From NCBI GenBank assembly GCA_029210175.1, contig JARGPL010000016.1:1-64000 (forward strand): a stretch of 64,000 bases of DNA, in the 5' to 3' direction. Under the pieces are notes generated by a model. The model was not told the origin of the DNA. It did not search any database and worked only from the letters and a program-made list of their open reading frames with translations. Position 1 is the stretch's first letter. Each line of letters begins with the position of its first letter. The position numbers were made by a program, and so were the translations under genes. The stretch is from Minwuia sp. (GTDB taxonomy: Bacteria > Pseudomonadota > Alphaproteobacteria > Minwuiales > Minwuiaceae). Positions 8,740 to 18,863 of this stretch are shown in pieces.

Positions 8740-8766
8740 ACAGGCCACCAACAGGCCACCAACAGG
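8740..8766 (+). repeat. Short tandem repeat, 11-bp unit
   Basis: ACAGGCCACCA occurs twice in tandem (8740-8750 and 8751-8761), followed by a partial third copy ACAGG. It sits in the 265-base gap between the small ORF terminator and dnaE, where no gene is seen. Its function is unknown. Confidence 0.6.
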
Positions 8767-8963
8767 TTCTCCACAGGAATTTGAGGGTCCGTGCGTCATC
8801 GACGCAGGACAGCCGGGACTGCAGGGTCGATGATCATCCGAGTTGATCAGGATTCTGTCTGACCCCTGAGTGCGCCAGCGAATGATGCGCCATCCCGGCA
8901 TCCGGGGTGTCGTGCAGGCCGCAACATCTGGCGGGTCGGGCGGGCAGCAAGGGCGACCCGGCC

Positions 8964-11900
8964 ATGGCTCACGCGGATTTCGTGCATTTGCGACTGCACA
9001 GTGCCTACTCCCTGTCCGAGGGGGCGATCCGGTCAAAGGATCTTGCCACCAAGGCCGCGAAGTTCGGCATGCCCGCCGTCGCGGTGACCGATACCAACAA
9101 TCTCTTCGGTGCCATGGAATATGGCCCGGCCCTGGCGGGTGCCGGGGTGCAGCCGATCATTGGCTGCCAGCTTGCCGTTGCCTTCGGAACGGAACGGCGA
9201 CAGGGCGTGGTTCCGCGCCCGCGCATTGCGTCCGTGGTGCTGCTGGTGCAGGACGCGACCGGCTACGGCAACCTGATGCGTCTGGTGTCCGGGGCGTTCC
9301 TGAAGACCGATCCGGCCTTCAGCACCCATCTGGCGGAAGGCGGCTTCGAGGGGCTGACGGACGGGCTGATCCTCTTGACGGGCGGGCCAATGGGCCCCCT
9401 CGGCCAGTTGCTGGCGGATGGAGAGGATGCGCCTGCGCGGGAATGGCTGCAGTCCATGACCGCACTCTTCCCGGGCCGGACCTATGTCGAGCTGCAGCGG
9501 CACGGGCTGGAGGAGGAGGATCGCGTCGAAGCACCAATGATCGATCTCGCCCTGGCTGAGGATGTACCGCTGGTCGCCACCAACGACTGCTTCTTCCTCG
9601 AACGTGCCATGTACGATGCCCATGACGCACTGATCTGCGTGGCGGAGGGGGCCTATGTCAGCCAGACTGATCGTCGGCGCCTGACACCGGAACATCGCTT
9701 CAAGGCGGCTGACGAGATGAAGGCCCTGTTCGCCGATGTGCCGGAGGCGATCTCCAACACGGTCGTCATCGCCCGCCGCTGCGGCTTCATGGTACCCCAG
9801 CGCGGGCCGATCCTGCCGCGGTTCGCCAGTGAAGCGGGCCGGACGGAGGCCGAAGAGCTGCGCGCCATGGCGAATGAGGGCCTGGACGACCGCGTCGCCG
9901 CGATGGGCAGGAAGGGCATCACGGTTGACCGACAGGTCTATCAGGAACGGCTCGACCTGGAACTCGACATCATCATCGACATGGATTTCCCGGGCTATTT
10001 CCTGATCGTTGCGGACTTCATTCACTGGACCAAGGGGCAGGGTATTCCGGTGGGCCCGGGCCGTGGTTCCGGTGCCGGTTCGCTGGTCGCCTATGCGCTG
10101 ACGATCACCGACCTCGACCCGCTGCGATACGGGTTGCTGTTCGAACGCTTCCTGAACCCGGAACGCGTTTCGATGCCTGACTTCGATATCGATTTCTGCC
10201 AGGACCGCCGCGATGAGGTGATCCGCTATGTGCAGGACAAGTACGGCCATGATCACGTGGCGCAGATCATCACCTTCGGAAAGCTGCAGGCGCGGGCCGT
10301 GCTGCGCGACGTGGGCCGGGTGCTGCAGATGCCCTATGGCCAGGTCGACCGGATTTCCAAGATGGTGCCGAACAATCCGGCCAACCCCGTCACCTTGAAG
10401 GAAGCGCTGGATCAGGAACCGGGACTGAAGGCGCAATACCGTGAAGATGATGCGGTGAAACATCTGATCGATCAGGCGCTGCAGCTTGAAGGGCTGTACC
10501 GCCATGCCTCCACCCACGCGGCGGGTGTGGTGATCGGTGACCGTCCGCTGGATCAGCTGGTGCCGCTCTATCGCGATCCGAAATCGGACATGCCGGTCAC
10601 CCAGTTTTCCATGAAGTATGTGGAATCCGCCGGGCTGGTGAAGTTCGATTTCCTCGGCCTGAAGACCCTGACCGTTCTGGACCGCGCCATTGCCCACGTA
10701 CGCGACGGTGGCCTGAACATGGATATCGCCGATATTCCGGAAGGTGACGCGGCAACGTTCGAGATGCTGGGCCGCGGCGAGACCGTGGGCGTGTTCCAGC
10801 TGGAAAGTTCGGGCATGCGCGACGTGCTGCGCCAGATGAAGCCTGACAAGTTCGAGGACATCATCGCCATCGTGGCGCTTTACCGCCCTGGCCCGATGGA
10901 CAACATCCCGAAGTACATTCGCACCAAGCATGGTCAGGAAGCACCCGACTACCCCCATCCGATGCTGGAAGCGATCCTGGCCGAGACATACGGCATTCCC
11001 GTCTACCAGGAACAGGTGATGCAGATCGCCCAGGTCATGTCCGGATACAGCCTGGGAGAGGCTGATCTGCTGCGTCGTGCCATGGGCAAGAAGATCAAGG
11101 CGGAAATGGATCAGCAGCGCGCCCGTTTCATCGACGGCGCGCGCGCCAACACGGTGCGTGAAGATACCGCAAACTACGTCTTCGAGCTGATCGAGAAGTT
11201 CGCCGGCTATGGTTTCAACAAGTCGCACGCGGCGGCCTATGCGCTGGTTGCCTGGCAAACGGCCTGGCTGAAGGCCAATCATCCGGCGGCCTTCATGGCG
11301 GCTTCCATGACTCTCGACATGGGCAATACAGACAAGCTGGATGTCTTCCGCCAGGAACTGAAGCGGCTGAAGATCGCGCTGTTGCCACCGGACGTGAACC
11401 GGTCGGGCGTGGTGTTCGGTGTGGAACGGGACGGCGCCAGTGATGGGGAGGTGCTGGGCATCCGCTATGCACTTGCCGCGATCAAGAACGTCGGGCGCGA
11501 AGCCATGGCTGCCATTGTCCGCGCGCGGGATGCGGGCGGGCCGTTCACTGACCTGTTCGACTTCATCACCCGCGTCGAGACCACGACCCTGAACAAGCGC
11601 CAGCTCGAGAACCTTGCTCGGGCCGGAGCCTTCGACAGCCTCAACAGCAACCGTCGCCAGGTCATGAAGTCGCTGGAGGTGTTGCTGGGTTATGCCAACC
11701 GGCAGGCTGCGGATCGGGCCAGCGGCCAGATGGGTCTGTTTGGCGGTGGCAATGCGGCGGAGGCAACGGCAGATCGGCCGCCACTGCCGGATGTGCCGAC
11801 CTTCGACGACCTTGAACGCCTGGCGGAGGAGCGGAGCGCGATCGGGTTCTATCTCTCCGGTCATCCCCTGGACGACTACCAGCAGCGCCTGCGCCAGAAA

Positions 11901-12434
11901 GGCGTCTGGGCGCTGGACCGGCTGCCGGACGCCTTTGCCGAGGGCATGAAATCGCTGACCCTCGCCGGAAGCATCTCGGCGTTGCAGGTGCGCAGGTCGG
12001 CCAAGGGCCGGGCCTTCGCCTTCATCGGTCTGTCCGACCCGTCCGGTGAATGCGAGATCCTGTGTTTCGGCGATGTGCTGAACATCTGCCGCGAGCAATT
12101 GGAAGTGGGCTGGAATGGTGTCTTCCGGGTCGAGGTCCGGCGCGACCGTGAGGAGCCGACGCTGACCCTGATCAATGCCGAAGCCATTGATGACTTCGTT
12201 GCCGATGCGGCCGCTGGCGCGCGGATCATCATGTCCGCCCCGGAGGCGCTGCCCACCATCAAGTCGATCCTGGATCGTGCCCAGGGCGGGCGTGGGCTGG
12301 TTCAACTCACCTTGCGCGACAGTCAGGTGATGAACGAGGTGCTGATGCAACTGCCGCCCGCCTACAGCGTGGACCGGGCGCTGCAGCGATCACTGAAGAC
12401 GATCCCCGGCGTCATCGACGTGTCGGACATCTGA
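8964..12434 (+). CDS. dnaE: DNA polymerase III subunit alpha (DnaE1)
   Basis: Replicative C-family DNA polymerase, 1156 residues, normal for DnaE1. The N-terminal PHP domain begins FVHLRLHSAYSLSEGAI. The polymerase core has GPGRGSGAGSLVAYAL near residue 363 and the catalytic acidic motif PDFDIDF near 405-411. The finger/thumb segment (VALYRPGPMDNIP, AGYGFNKSHAAAYALVAWQT) and a C-terminal OB fold from about residue 990 follow. ATG at 8964 is chosen because MAHADFVHLRLHS matches family starts and AAGGG lies upstream; an upstream in-frame ATG would add a 19-residue tail without homology. The arrangement is that of the replicative enzyme, not the error-prone DnaE2/ImuC. Confidence 0.95.
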   Translation: MAHADFVHLRLHSAYSLSEGAIRSKDLATKAAKFGMPAVAVTDTNNLFGAMEYGPALAGAGVQPIIGCQLAVAFGTERRQGVVPRPRIASVVLLVQDATGYGNLMRLVSGAFLKTDPAFSTHLAEGGFEGLTDGLILLTGGPMGPLGQLLADGEDAPAREWLQSMTALFPGRTYVELQRHGLEEEDRVEAPMIDLALAEDVPLVATNDCFFLERAMYDAHDALICVAEGAYVSQTDRRRLTPEHRFKAADEMKALFADVPEAISNTVVIARRCGFMVPQRGPILPRFASEAGRTEAEELRAMANEGLDDRVAAMGRKGITVDRQVYQERLDLELDIIIDMDFPGYFLIVADFIHWTKGQGIPVGPGRGSGAGSLVAYALTITDLDPLRYGLLFERFLNPERVSMPDFDIDFCQDRRDEVIRYVQDKYGHDHVAQIITFGKLQARAVLRDVGRVLQMPYGQVDRISKMVPNNPANPVTLKEALDQEPGLKAQYREDDAVKHLIDQALQLEGLYRHASTHAAGVVIGDRPLDQLVPLYRDPKSDMPVTQFSMKYVESAGLVKFDFLGLKTLTVLDRAIAHVRDGGLNMDIADIPEGDAATFEMLGRGETVGVFQLESSGMRDVLRQMKPDKFEDIIAIVALYRPGPMDNIPKYIRTKHGQEAPDYPHPMLEAILAETYGIPVYQEQVMQIAQVMSGYSLGEADLLRRAMGKKIKAEMDQQRARFIDGARANTVREDTANYVFELIEKFAGYGFNKSHAAAYALVAWQTAWLKANHPAAFMAASMTLDMGNTDKLDVFRQELKRLKIALLPPDVNRSGVVFGVERDGASDGEVLGIRYALAAIKNVGREAMAAIVRARDAGGPFTDLFDFITRVETTTLNKRQLENLARAGAFDSLNSNRRQVMKSLEVLLGYANRQAADRASGQMGLFGGGNAAEATADRPPLPDVPTFDDLERLAEERSAIGFYLSGHPLDDYQQRLRQKGVWALDRLPDAFAEGMKSLTLAGSISALQVRRSAKGRAFAFIGLSDPSGECEILCFGDVLNICREQLEVGWNGVFRVEVRRDREEPTLTLINAEAIDDFVADAAAGARIIMSAPEALPTIKSILDRAQGGRGLVQLTLRDSQVMNEVLMQLPPAYSVDRALQRSLKTIPGVIDVSDI

Positions 12435-12457
12435 CCCCGGCATATGACCCCGGCATA
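12432..12457 (+). repeat. Perfect 13-bp tandem duplication at the dnaE stop codon
   Basis: TGACCCCGGCATA is repeated twice without spacing; the first copy begins with the dnaE stop codon TGA. It looks like a recent slippage or duplication and leaves the protein unchanged. Confidence 0.75.
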
Positions 12458-12459
12458 AG

Positions 12460-12602
12460 CGCCGATCTTCCGCCCAGGGCCTCTCCGGGCTTGCATGTCG
12501 GCGCGGGTAGGGGTAATACCCGCCGCATCACGCACGCAGGATTTGGGTTGGCGGATTGAAAGCCCCGTTGACCCTTCCGGTGTCCGGCCAGAGAAAGCCG
12601 GA
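12460..12602 (+). promoter_or_regulatory. Structured leader upstream of rpsB
   Basis: Several stems can form between dnaE and rpsB: CGCCGA/TCGGCG (12460-12465 with 12498-12503), GCGGGTA/TACCCGC (12503-12509 with 12517-12523) and TCCGGC/GCCGGA (12583-12588 with 12597-12602). The last lies about 44 bases before the rpsB ATG. In many bacteria S2 autoregulates the rpsB-tsf operon through its leader, so an RNA operator is plausible, but I do not recognise a known consensus. TTGACC at 12568-12573 could be a -35 element. Confidence 0.35.
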
Positions 12603-12645
12603 TAACACCCTGCGGAGGCACAACCGGATACAAGGAAGACAGTCC

Positions 12646-13515
12646 ATGGCTCTGCCAGACGTTTCAATGCGCCATCTGCTCGAAGCAGGCGCGCACTTCG
12701 GCCATCAGACGCACCGCTGGAACCCGCGCATGGGTCCCTACATCTTCGGCGCGCGCAATGGCATTCACATCGTCGATCTTTCCCAGACTGCACCGCTGCT
12801 GCACCAGGCTCTGAAGGTCGTGCGCGATGTCGTTGCAGCGGGTGGTCGCGTGCTGTTCGTGGGCACCAAGCGCCAGGCTTCGCAGCCGGTTGCCGAGGCG
12901 GCCAAGCGCTGCGCCCAGTTCTACATCAACTATCGCTGGCTCGGCGGTACGCTGACCAACTGGAAGACTGTTTCCAACTCGATCCGCCGCCTGCGGGAGC
13001 TGGAAGAGCTGCTGACGAAAGAGCAGACCGGTCTGACCAAGAAGGAAACGCTGCAGCTGACGCGTGAGCGTGACAAGCTTGACCTCGCCCTGGGCGGGAT
13101 CAAGGAAATGGGTGGCCTGCCCGACGTCATGATCGTGATCGACACCGGCAAGGAAAAGATCGCCGTTGCCGAGGCACGCAAGCTTGGCATTCCGGTCATT
13201 GGCATCTGCGACACGAACGCCGATCCGACCGTTATCGATCATCCGATTCCGGCCAATGATGACGCCCTGCGCGCCATCAATCTTTACTGTGATCTGTTCA
13301 GCCAGGCCGTGCTCGACGGTATTCAGGCGGAAATGGGCGCGTCCGACGAAGACATCGGCGCCATGGAACAGCCGCTGGAAGAGATCGCGATTGCTGAGGA
13401 GCCTGTTGCAGAAGCTCCGGCAGCGGAGGCTCCGGCAGCGGAAGCACCGGCAGCGGAAGCAGCTCCTGCAGCAGAGGCTGCTCCGGAAGCGACTGAAGAC
13501 AAGCCGACGGCCTGA
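12646..13515 (+). CDS. rpsB: 30S ribosomal protein S2
   Basis: A 289-residue protein. The core [39 protein letters not shown] and [13 protein letters not shown] is unmistakable S2. It assembles late on the 30S body and binds S1. The start ATG at 12646 has AAGGAAG 8 bases upstream. The C-terminus carries an extra acidic, low-complexity tail of about 50 residues rich in Ala, Glu and Pro, encoded by near-identical 15-base units (13408-13462); such tails vary among alphaproteobacteria. It is the first gene of the rpsB-tsf pair. Confidence 0.97.
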   Translation: MALPDVSMRHLLEAGAHFGHQTHRWNPRMGPYIFGARNGIHIVDLSQTAPLLHQALKVVRDVVAAGGRVLFVGTKRQASQPVAEAAKRCAQFYINYRWLGGTLTNWKTVSNSIRRLRELEELLTKEQTGLTKKETLQLTRERDKLDLALGGIKEMGGLPDVMIVIDTGKEKIAVAEARKLGIPVIGICDTNADPTVIDHPIPANDDALRAINLYCDLFSQAVLDGIQAEMGASDEDIGAMEQPLEEIAIAEEPVAEAPAAEAPAAEAPAAEAAPAAEAAPEATEDKPTA

Positions 13516-13569
13516 CCCGAACAGGGGTTTGGCGTCGACAATGCATATCTGACGAGAAGAGGGCGAGTG

Positions 13570-14496
13570 ATGGCTCAGATCACGGCAGCGCTGGTCAAGG
13601 AACTGCGCGAGAAGACCGGCGGCGGCATGATGGACTGCAAGAAGGCACTGACGGAAAACGACGGTGACGTCGAGGCCGCAGTGGACTGGTTGCGCAAGAA
13701 GGGTCTGGCGGCGGCGGCGAAGAAGGCCGGGCGTACCGCAGCAGAAGGCCTGGTTGGTGTCGTCACCGACGGCACACGTGGCGCGTTGATCGAACTCAAT
13801 TCCGAGACCGATTTCGTGGCGCGAAACGACAGGTTCCAGAACATGGTGAGCACGTTTGCAGCCATCGGTCTGGAAAAGAATGGCGATCTGGATGCGGTGA
13901 ATGCCGCGCCGTTCCCCGGCACGGACCGTACGGTCGCCGAAGAACTGACCAATGCCATCGCCACCATCGGCGAGAACATGTCCCTGCGTCGGGCGGATGC
14001 GATTTCCGTCAGTTCAGGCGCTGTGTGCAGCTATGTGCACAATGCGGCTGCGGCGGGCATGGGCAAGATCGGTATTCTGGTCGGGCTCGAAAGCGCCGGT
14101 GATGCGGAAAAGGTAGCGGCCTTCGGCCGTCAGGTGGCGATGCACGTTGCCGCCGCAAATCCGCAATCCATCGATGTCGCGGACCTGGATCAGGATCTGG
14201 TGGAACGGGAACGTTCCGTGCTGCGCGAACAGGCGCTGGCATCCGGCAAGCCTGCCGAGATCGTCGACAAGATGATCGAAGGACGCCTGCGCAAGTATTA
14301 TCAGGAAGTGGTGCTGCTGGAGCAGGCCTTCGTCATCGACCCCGACCAGTCCGTCAAGAAGGCGCTGGCCGAGGCGGCGAAGGATGCGGGTGGCCCGATC
14401 ACGATCACGGCCATCCGTCGCTTCGCGCTGGGTGAGGGGATCGAGAAGCAAGAAACCGACTTTGCAGCCGAAGTGGCTGCCGCGTCAGGCAACTGA
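13570..14496 (+). CDS. tsf: Elongation factor Ts
   Basis: A 308-residue nucleotide-exchange factor for EF-Tu. The N-terminal UBA-like domain and [15 protein letters not shown] motif at about residues 17-31 are diagnostic, followed by the TDFVARN segment in [15 protein letters not shown] and the C-terminal dimerisation subdomain. The ATG at 13570 directly follows an in-frame GTG at 13567; the ATG is preferred because GAAGAGGGCGAG is correctly spaced. It is co-directional with rpsB, 54 bases downstream. Confidence 0.97.
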   Translation: MAQITAALVKELREKTGGGMMDCKKALTENDGDVEAAVDWLRKKGLAAAAKKAGRTAAEGLVGVVTDGTRGALIELNSETDFVARNDRFQNMVSTFAAIGLEKNGDLDAVNAAPFPGTDRTVAEELTNAIATIGENMSLRRADAISVSSGAVCSYVHNAAAAGMGKIGILVGLESAGDAEKVAAFGRQVAMHVAAANPQSIDVADLDQDLVERERSVLREQALASGKPAEIVDKMIEGRLRKYYQEVVLLEQAFVIDPDQSVKKALAEAAKDAGGPITITAIRRFALGEGIEKQETDFAAEVAAASGN

Positions 14497-14512
14497 TCAG
14501 CAGTCTGTTCCC

Positions 14513-14544
14513 GGGCGGTGCGGAGCGTTGTCTCTGCACCGCCC
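14513..14544 (+). terminator. 13-bp hairpin between tsf and pyrH
   Basis: GGGCGGTGCGGAG (14513-14525) pairs with CTCTGCACCGCCC (14532-14544) around a 6-base loop, with one G-T wobble. There is no downstream T-run. It sits 16 bases after the tsf stop and 50 bases before pyrH. It could be a terminator, an attenuator that lowers pyrH expression, or a processing or stability element. Confidence 0.5.
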
Positions 14545-14594
14545 TGACAGGGTGATTGAGACAGCTTGGCTGAGACAGGGAAGGGGCCGCAGAC

Positions 14595-15317
14595 ATGCCG
14601 GAGACATCCGGTCACCGCAGGGTGATGCTCAAATGCTCTGGTGAGGCCCTGATGGGTGATGCCGCCTTCGGCATCGATTTTCCGACATTGAACCGGATCG
14701 CGGCAGACATCGTGCGCGCCGTGCAGACCGGGATCGGCATGGCCATCGTTGTTGGCGGCGGCAATCTGTTTCGTGGCGTCAAGACCGCCGCTGCAGGTAT
14801 GGACCGTGCCAGTGCCGACCACATGGGCATGCTTGCCACCGTGATGAATGGTCTGGCTCTGGCTGATGCGTTGCGCAACGCCGGGGTCCGTGCCAACGCC
14901 TGGTCTGCCATACCGATGCCAACGGTCTGCCGCCCCTATGTGCGCGAGGATGCGCTGGCCGCACTGGACCGGGGCGAAGTCGTCATCTGTGTCGGCGGCA
15001 CGGGCAACCCTTTCTTCACCACGGACACGGCGGCAGCGCTGCGCGCGGCTGAGCTTGGCTGCGACCTGATCGCCAAGGGAACGCAGGTTGACGGCGTCTA
15101 TACAGCGGACCCGAAGACCGACCCGACAGCAACCCGGTATGACAGGCTGACGTTTGACGAAGCGCTGGCAAAGGACCTGCGTGTCATGGATACGGCTGCC
15201 TTTGCACTGGCGCGGGAGAACCACATTCCGGTCATGGTCTTCGCGTTGGATGGTCCCGGCGGTATCACCGGTGCATTGACGGAAGACGGACGCGCGACAA
15301 CGATTGATAATGGGTAA
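14595..15317 (+). CDS. pyrH: UMP kinase
   Basis: A 240-residue hexameric amino-acid-kinase-fold enzyme that phosphorylates UMP to UDP. Motifs are MLKCSGEALMG near residues 11-21, VVGGGNLFRG near 52-61, DHMGMLATVMN near 74-84 and VCVGGTGNPFFTTDTAAALRA-like sequence near 130-150. The ATG at 14595 follows GGGAAGGGG. Its place between tsf and frr is conserved in many bacteria. Confidence 0.97.
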   Translation: MPETSGHRRVMLKCSGEALMGDAAFGIDFPTLNRIAADIVRAVQTGIGMAIVVGGGNLFRGVKTAAAGMDRASADHMGMLATVMNGLALADALRNAGVRANAWSAIPMPTVCRPYVREDALAALDRGEVVICVGGTGNPFFTTDTAAALRAAELGCDLIAKGTQVDGVYTADPKTDPTATRYDRLTFDEALAKDLRVMDTAAFALARENHIPVMVFALDGPGGITGALTEDGRATTIDNG

Positions 15318-15468
15318 GGTCGGGAACCGGCAGGCTTGATGCGCGTTGTGGCCAGACGCGGCCCGCCAGGCAGGCAGGCAGGTTTGACAGCCTGGACCAG
15401 TGAACGACCGGTGGAGCAGTATCCTGATGAACTCAGGACCAGGGATATCGAGAGCAGGGAACAGGGCG

Positions 15469-16026
15469 ATGGCAGAACTTGATCTGGATGACCTGACACG
15501 ACGCATGAATGGCGCGGTCGAGGCATTGCGGAAGGATTTCACGGGTCTCAGGACCGGTCGGGCGTCGGCTTCGTTGCTCGACAGCATCGTCGTGAATGTC
15601 TATGGCGCTGACATGCCCCTGACGCAGGTCGGCACGGTGAACGTGCCGGAATCGCGGCTGATTTCGGTGCAGATCTGGGACCGCAACAATGTCGGTGCAG
15701 CGGAGAAGGCGATCCGGAATTCGGGACTGGGCCTCAATCCGGCAACGGAGGGGAGCACGATCCGCATCCCCATCCCTGAACTGACGGAAGAGCGGCGACG
15801 CGACCTGACCAAGGTTGCCGGGCAGTACGCGGAACAAGGGCGTATCGCCGTGCGCAACATTCGCCGGCACGCCATGGATGAACTGAAACGCCTGGAGAAG
15901 TCAGGTGAAATGAGCCAGGACGACCAGCGGCTCTATTCCGAAGAAGTGCAGACCGAGACCGACCGCACGATCAAGGAGATCGACGAGTCGCTTGAGGTCA
16001 AGCAGCAGGAAATCATGCAGGTCTGA
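15469..16026 (+). CDS. frr: Ribosome recycling factor
   Basis: A 185-residue protein that works with EF-G to split post-termination ribosomes. Domain I contains [20 protein letters not shown] near residues 27-46; the central segment has [14 protein letters not shown], and the C-terminal helix is rich in Lys, Glu and Gln. ATG at 15469 fits the family start (MAELDLDDL) and follows ACAGGG; the frame extends 23 codons upstream without homology. The 150-base gap from pyrH contains a run of CAGG tetranucleotides (about 15368-15381). Confidence 0.97.
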   Translation: MAELDLDDLTRRMNGAVEALRKDFTGLRTGRASASLLDSIVVNVYGADMPLTQVGTVNVPESRLISVQIWDRNNVGAAEKAIRNSGLGLNPATEGSTIRIPIPELTEERRRDLTKVAGQYAEQGRIAVRNIRRHAMDELKRLEKSGEMSQDDQRLYSEEVQTETDRTIKEIDESLEVKQQEIMQV

Positions 16027-16030
16027 TCCG

Positions 16031-16765
16031 GTGTCATCACCCGAACCCCAGACAGAGACCGCCAACGTGCCGCGCCATGTCGCCATCATCATGGATGGTA
16101 ACGGGCGCTGGGCTGCCGCGCGCGGGCTGCCCCGGGTGGCCGGGCATCGCAAGGGCGCTGATGCTGTTCGTGCCACGGTTCGCGCGGCCCGCGAACTGGG
16201 CATACCCTATCTGACCCTGTTCGCTTTCTCGTCCGAGAACTGGCGTCGCCCGAAGGACGAGGTCATGGATCTGATGGAGTTGCTGAAGCTCTATCTGCGT
16301 CGCGAGATTGCTGATCTGCATCGCAATGGCGTGCGCGTGCGCTTCATTGGTGATCGCCACGGGCTGTCCGATGATATCTGCGCCCTGATGGACAGGGCGG
16401 CGGAGACGACCATCGGCGATACCGACCTGACCCTGATCATTGCCCTGAACTATGGCGGCCAGGGCGAGATCGTCCGGGCTGCCCGGCAGATTGCCGAAGA
16501 TGCAGCAGCCGGCAAGCTGGACCCGTCTACGATTGACGAGGCCTGTTTTGCCCAGCGCCTGGACAATCCGGATGTTCCGGCTCCCGACTTGCTGATCCGC
16601 ACCAGCGGTGAACAGCGGCTGTCGAATTTCCTGCTCTGGCAGTGCGCCTATTCGGAACTGGTCTTTGACGACACGCTGTGGCCGGACTTCGGGCATGCAG
16701 AACTGCAGCGGGCGATCGACCTGTTCGGAGAACGTGAACGTCGCTTTGGCGGACGCAGTGGCTGA
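16031..16765 (+). CDS. uppS: Undecaprenyl diphosphate synthase (di-trans,poly-cis type)
   Basis: A 244-residue cis-prenyltransferase making the C55 lipid carrier for peptidoglycan and O-antigen. The catalytic motif [17 protein letters not shown] near residues 20-36, [11 protein letters not shown] and the C-terminal [15 protein letters not shown] are present. GTG at 16031 is the likeliest start, 4 bases after the frr stop. It overlaps cdsA by 8 bases, so the two lipid-synthesis genes are translationally coupled. Confidence 0.96.
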   Translation: MSSPEPQTETANVPRHVAIIMDGNGRWAAARGLPRVAGHRKGADAVRATVRAARELGIPYLTLFAFSSENWRRPKDEVMDLMELLKLYLRREIADLHRNGVRVRFIGDRHGLSDDICALMDRAAETTIGDTDLTLIIALNYGGQGEIVRAARQIAEDAAAGKLDPSTIDEACFAQRLDNPDVPAPDLLIRTSGEQRLSNFLLWQCAYSELVFDDTLWPDFGHAELQRAIDLFGERERRFGGRSG

Positions 16766-17579
16766 CAACGACCTGCGGCTTCCCGCGCGCATAGCCTCGG
16801 CTCTGGTCCTGGGCACCGTTGTCATCCTGGCGGAACTCGCCGGCGGTATCTGGTTCAACATCGTTCTCGTGCTTGCAGGCAGCGTCGCCGCCTTCGAGTG
16901 GGCGCGCGTCACCGGTCGCGGTGATCAGGATCCTGGCGGACCCGGCATGTTCCCGGTCGCGGTCGCCACCGGCATGCTGGGTGCCGTCGCGGCGATTGCG
17001 CTGCTGGACGAAGGGGCGACGGCCGGCACGCTCTTCGTCGTCATCCTGATCGGGGCGCTGGTCGCAAGTGTCATTGATCGGGTGAAGGGCGACCGCTGGG
17101 CCTGGACGTTCCTGGGCGTGCTGGCCATCTCTGCGACCATGCTGGCTATCGCCTACCTGAGGCAGCCGGGCATCTGGCCCCTGATCTGGCTGTTCGCGAC
17201 CGTCTGGTGCAGTGATATCGGCGCCCTCGCAGCCGGTCGAACGCTGCAGGGACCGAGGCTGTGGCCGAGCGTCAGCCCGAACAAGCGCTGGTCCGGGGCA
17301 TTCGGCGGTCTGGGCCTCGCATGTATCGCATCCGTGGCTGTCGGTCTGGCGAGTGGTGTTGAAGTCGGCGTGCCCATGCTGGTGGTCGGCGGGGCACTCA
17401 TGTCGGTTGTCGCGCAATGCGGCGATCTGGCCGAATCCGCTTGGAAACGTCATTTCGGTGTGAAGGACTCAGGCGCTATCATTCCAGGGCATGGCGGGGT
17501 CATTGACCGGGTTGACGGGCTGGCCGTCGCCGCGCTCGTGATGGCCGCACTGTCGGCCTGGACAGGATTTTTCGCATGA
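16758..17579 (+). CDS. cdsA: Phosphatidate cytidylyltransferase
   Basis: A 273-residue multi-spanning enzyme converting phosphatidate and CTP to CDP-diacylglycerol. The C-terminal CDS signature [22 protein letters not shown] (near residues 234-255) contains the metal-binding aspartates, and [25 protein letters not shown] sequence is seen at mid-protein. GTG at 16758 (reading MADNDLRLP) overlaps the uppS stop by 8 bases. The gene ends ATGA, shared with the dxr start. Confidence 0.94.
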   Translation: MADNDLRLPARIASALVLGTVVILAELAGGIWFNIVLVLAGSVAAFEWARVTGRGDQDPGGPGMFPVAVATGMLGAVAAIALLDEGATAGTLFVVILIGALVASVIDRVKGDRWAWTFLGVLAISATMLAIAYLRQPGIWPLIWLFATVWCSDIGALAAGRTLQGPRLWPSVSPNKRWSGAFGGLGLACIASVAVGLASGVEVGVPMLVVGGALMSVVAQCGDLAESAWKRHFGVKDSGAIIPGHGGVIDRVDGLAVAALVMAALSAWTGFFA

Positions 17580-18793
17580 GCGGCCCTGCTGGAATTGCCA
17601 CCCTGCCGAAGAAGCCCAGGATCGCCGTGCCCGGTCAGGTCGCGGCGCGCAAGCGTGTCACGGTTCTGGGGGCCACCGGTTCGATCGGCCTGAACACGCT
17701 GGATCTCATCGGTCGCCATCCGGACCTGTTCGCAGTGGATGCGCTGACAGCGCACCGTAACGTGGCAGAACTTGCGACCCTGGCGCGACAGCACCGGGCG
17801 CGCCTGGCCGTCATTGCCGACCCGCACCTCTACGCAGAACTCAAGGCGGCTCTTGTCGGCACGAACATCGACGTCGCGGCAGGGCCGGAGGCGCTGGTGG
17901 AAGCTGCATGCGGCCCCGCTGAGTTCGTCATGGCAGGCATCGTCGGAGCCGCAGGGCTTGCGCCGACCCTGGCGGCTGTGCGGCGCGGCGCCGACGTCGG
18001 GCTGGCGAACAAGGAATGCCTGGTCTGTGCCGGTGATATCGTCATGCGGGACGTCCGCCGGTTCGGCGGTGCCCTGCTGCCGGTCGATTCGGAACACAAT
18101 GCGATCTTCCAGGTCTTCGACCGGGACCGTGCCGCCACGGTAGAACGGATCATTCTCACGGCATCCGGCGGGCCGTTCCTGAACATGCCGTACAGCGACA
18201 TGGCCGGGGTGACGCCGAAACAGGCTGTGGCGCATCCCAACTGGTCGATGGGGGCGAAGATTTCCGTCGATTCCGCGACCATGATGAACAAGGGCCTGGA
18301 GATGATCGAGGCCTGGCATCTCTTCCCGGTTCGCCACGACCAGATCGACGTGTTGGTGCACCCGCAGTCGGTCATCCATTCAATGGTCGAATACGTTGAT
18401 GGCTCGACCCTCGCGCAGCTGGGCAGCCCCGACATGCGCACCCCCATTGCATCGTGTCTGGCCTGGCCGGACCGGATCGCCACGCCGTCGCCAAAGCTGG
18501 ATCTGGCCGTTTTGGGTCAGCTGACATTCGAAGCCCCGGACCCCGCGCGGTTTCCCGCCCTGCGCCTTGCCCGCGCCGCAATGGAGGCGGGGCTGGGGGC
18601 ACCAACTGTGCTGAACGCAGCCAATGAAGTGACGGTGGCCGCATTCCTGGCGGGCCGGATCGGGTTTCTTCGGATTGCGGATATCGTGGAGGCGGCTCTG
18701 GATCGCATTGATGCGGGGGCACCTGACACGATCGATGCCATCATGGCACTGGATGCGGAAACCCGTGCCCGGACGACGGAGTTGCTAGGGTGA
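17576..18793 (+). CDS. dxr: 1-deoxy-D-xylulose 5-phosphate reductoisomerase
   Basis: A 405-residue enzyme of the MEP isoprenoid pathway that supplies precursors for UppS. The NADPH-binding GATGSIGLNTLDLI is at about residues 33-46. The active-site segments LPVDSEHNAIFQ, LTASGGPF and KISVDSATMMNKGLEMIEA are intact. The N-terminal 25 residues are a poorly conserved extension. The ATG lies in the ATGA overlap with cdsA. Confidence 0.97.
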   Translation: MSGPAGIATLPKKPRIAVPGQVAARKRVTVLGATGSIGLNTLDLIGRHPDLFAVDALTAHRNVAELATLARQHRARLAVIADPHLYAELKAALVGTNIDVAAGPEALVEAACGPAEFVMAGIVGAAGLAPTLAAVRRGADVGLANKECLVCAGDIVMRDVRRFGGALLPVDSEHNAIFQVFDRDRAATVERIILTASGGPFLNMPYSDMAGVTPKQAVAHPNWSMGAKISVDSATMMNKGLEMIEAWHLFPVRHDQIDVLVHPQSVIHSMVEYVDGSTLAQLGSPDMRTPIASCLAWPDRIATPSPKLDLAVLGQLTFEAPDPARFPALRLARAAMEAGLGAPTVLNAANEVTVAAFLAGRIGFLRIADIVEAALDRIDAGAPDTIDAIMALDAETRARTTELLG

Positions 18794-18863
18794 GCCGTCC
18801 CGCAGCTATCCCGGGCCTGCAGGTAGTGTTATCACATGGCGAAAGTGTCCAGAGGGAAGCCGC

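Noticed and set aside
9033..12350. 1105-codon minus-strand open frame opposite dnaE
   Set aside because: It is a GC-rich codon-position shadow; the dnaE frame carries all the conserved polymerase motifs and the antisense product is His/Arg/Gln-rich with no recognisable domain.
8964..12434. dnaE as an SOS-induced error-prone polymerase (DnaE2/ImuC) controlled by the nearby LexA box
   Set aside because: The protein has the replicative DnaE1 length and PHP start, no imuA/imuB neighbours, and a strong terminator and about 230 bases lie between the box-controlled ORF and dnaE.
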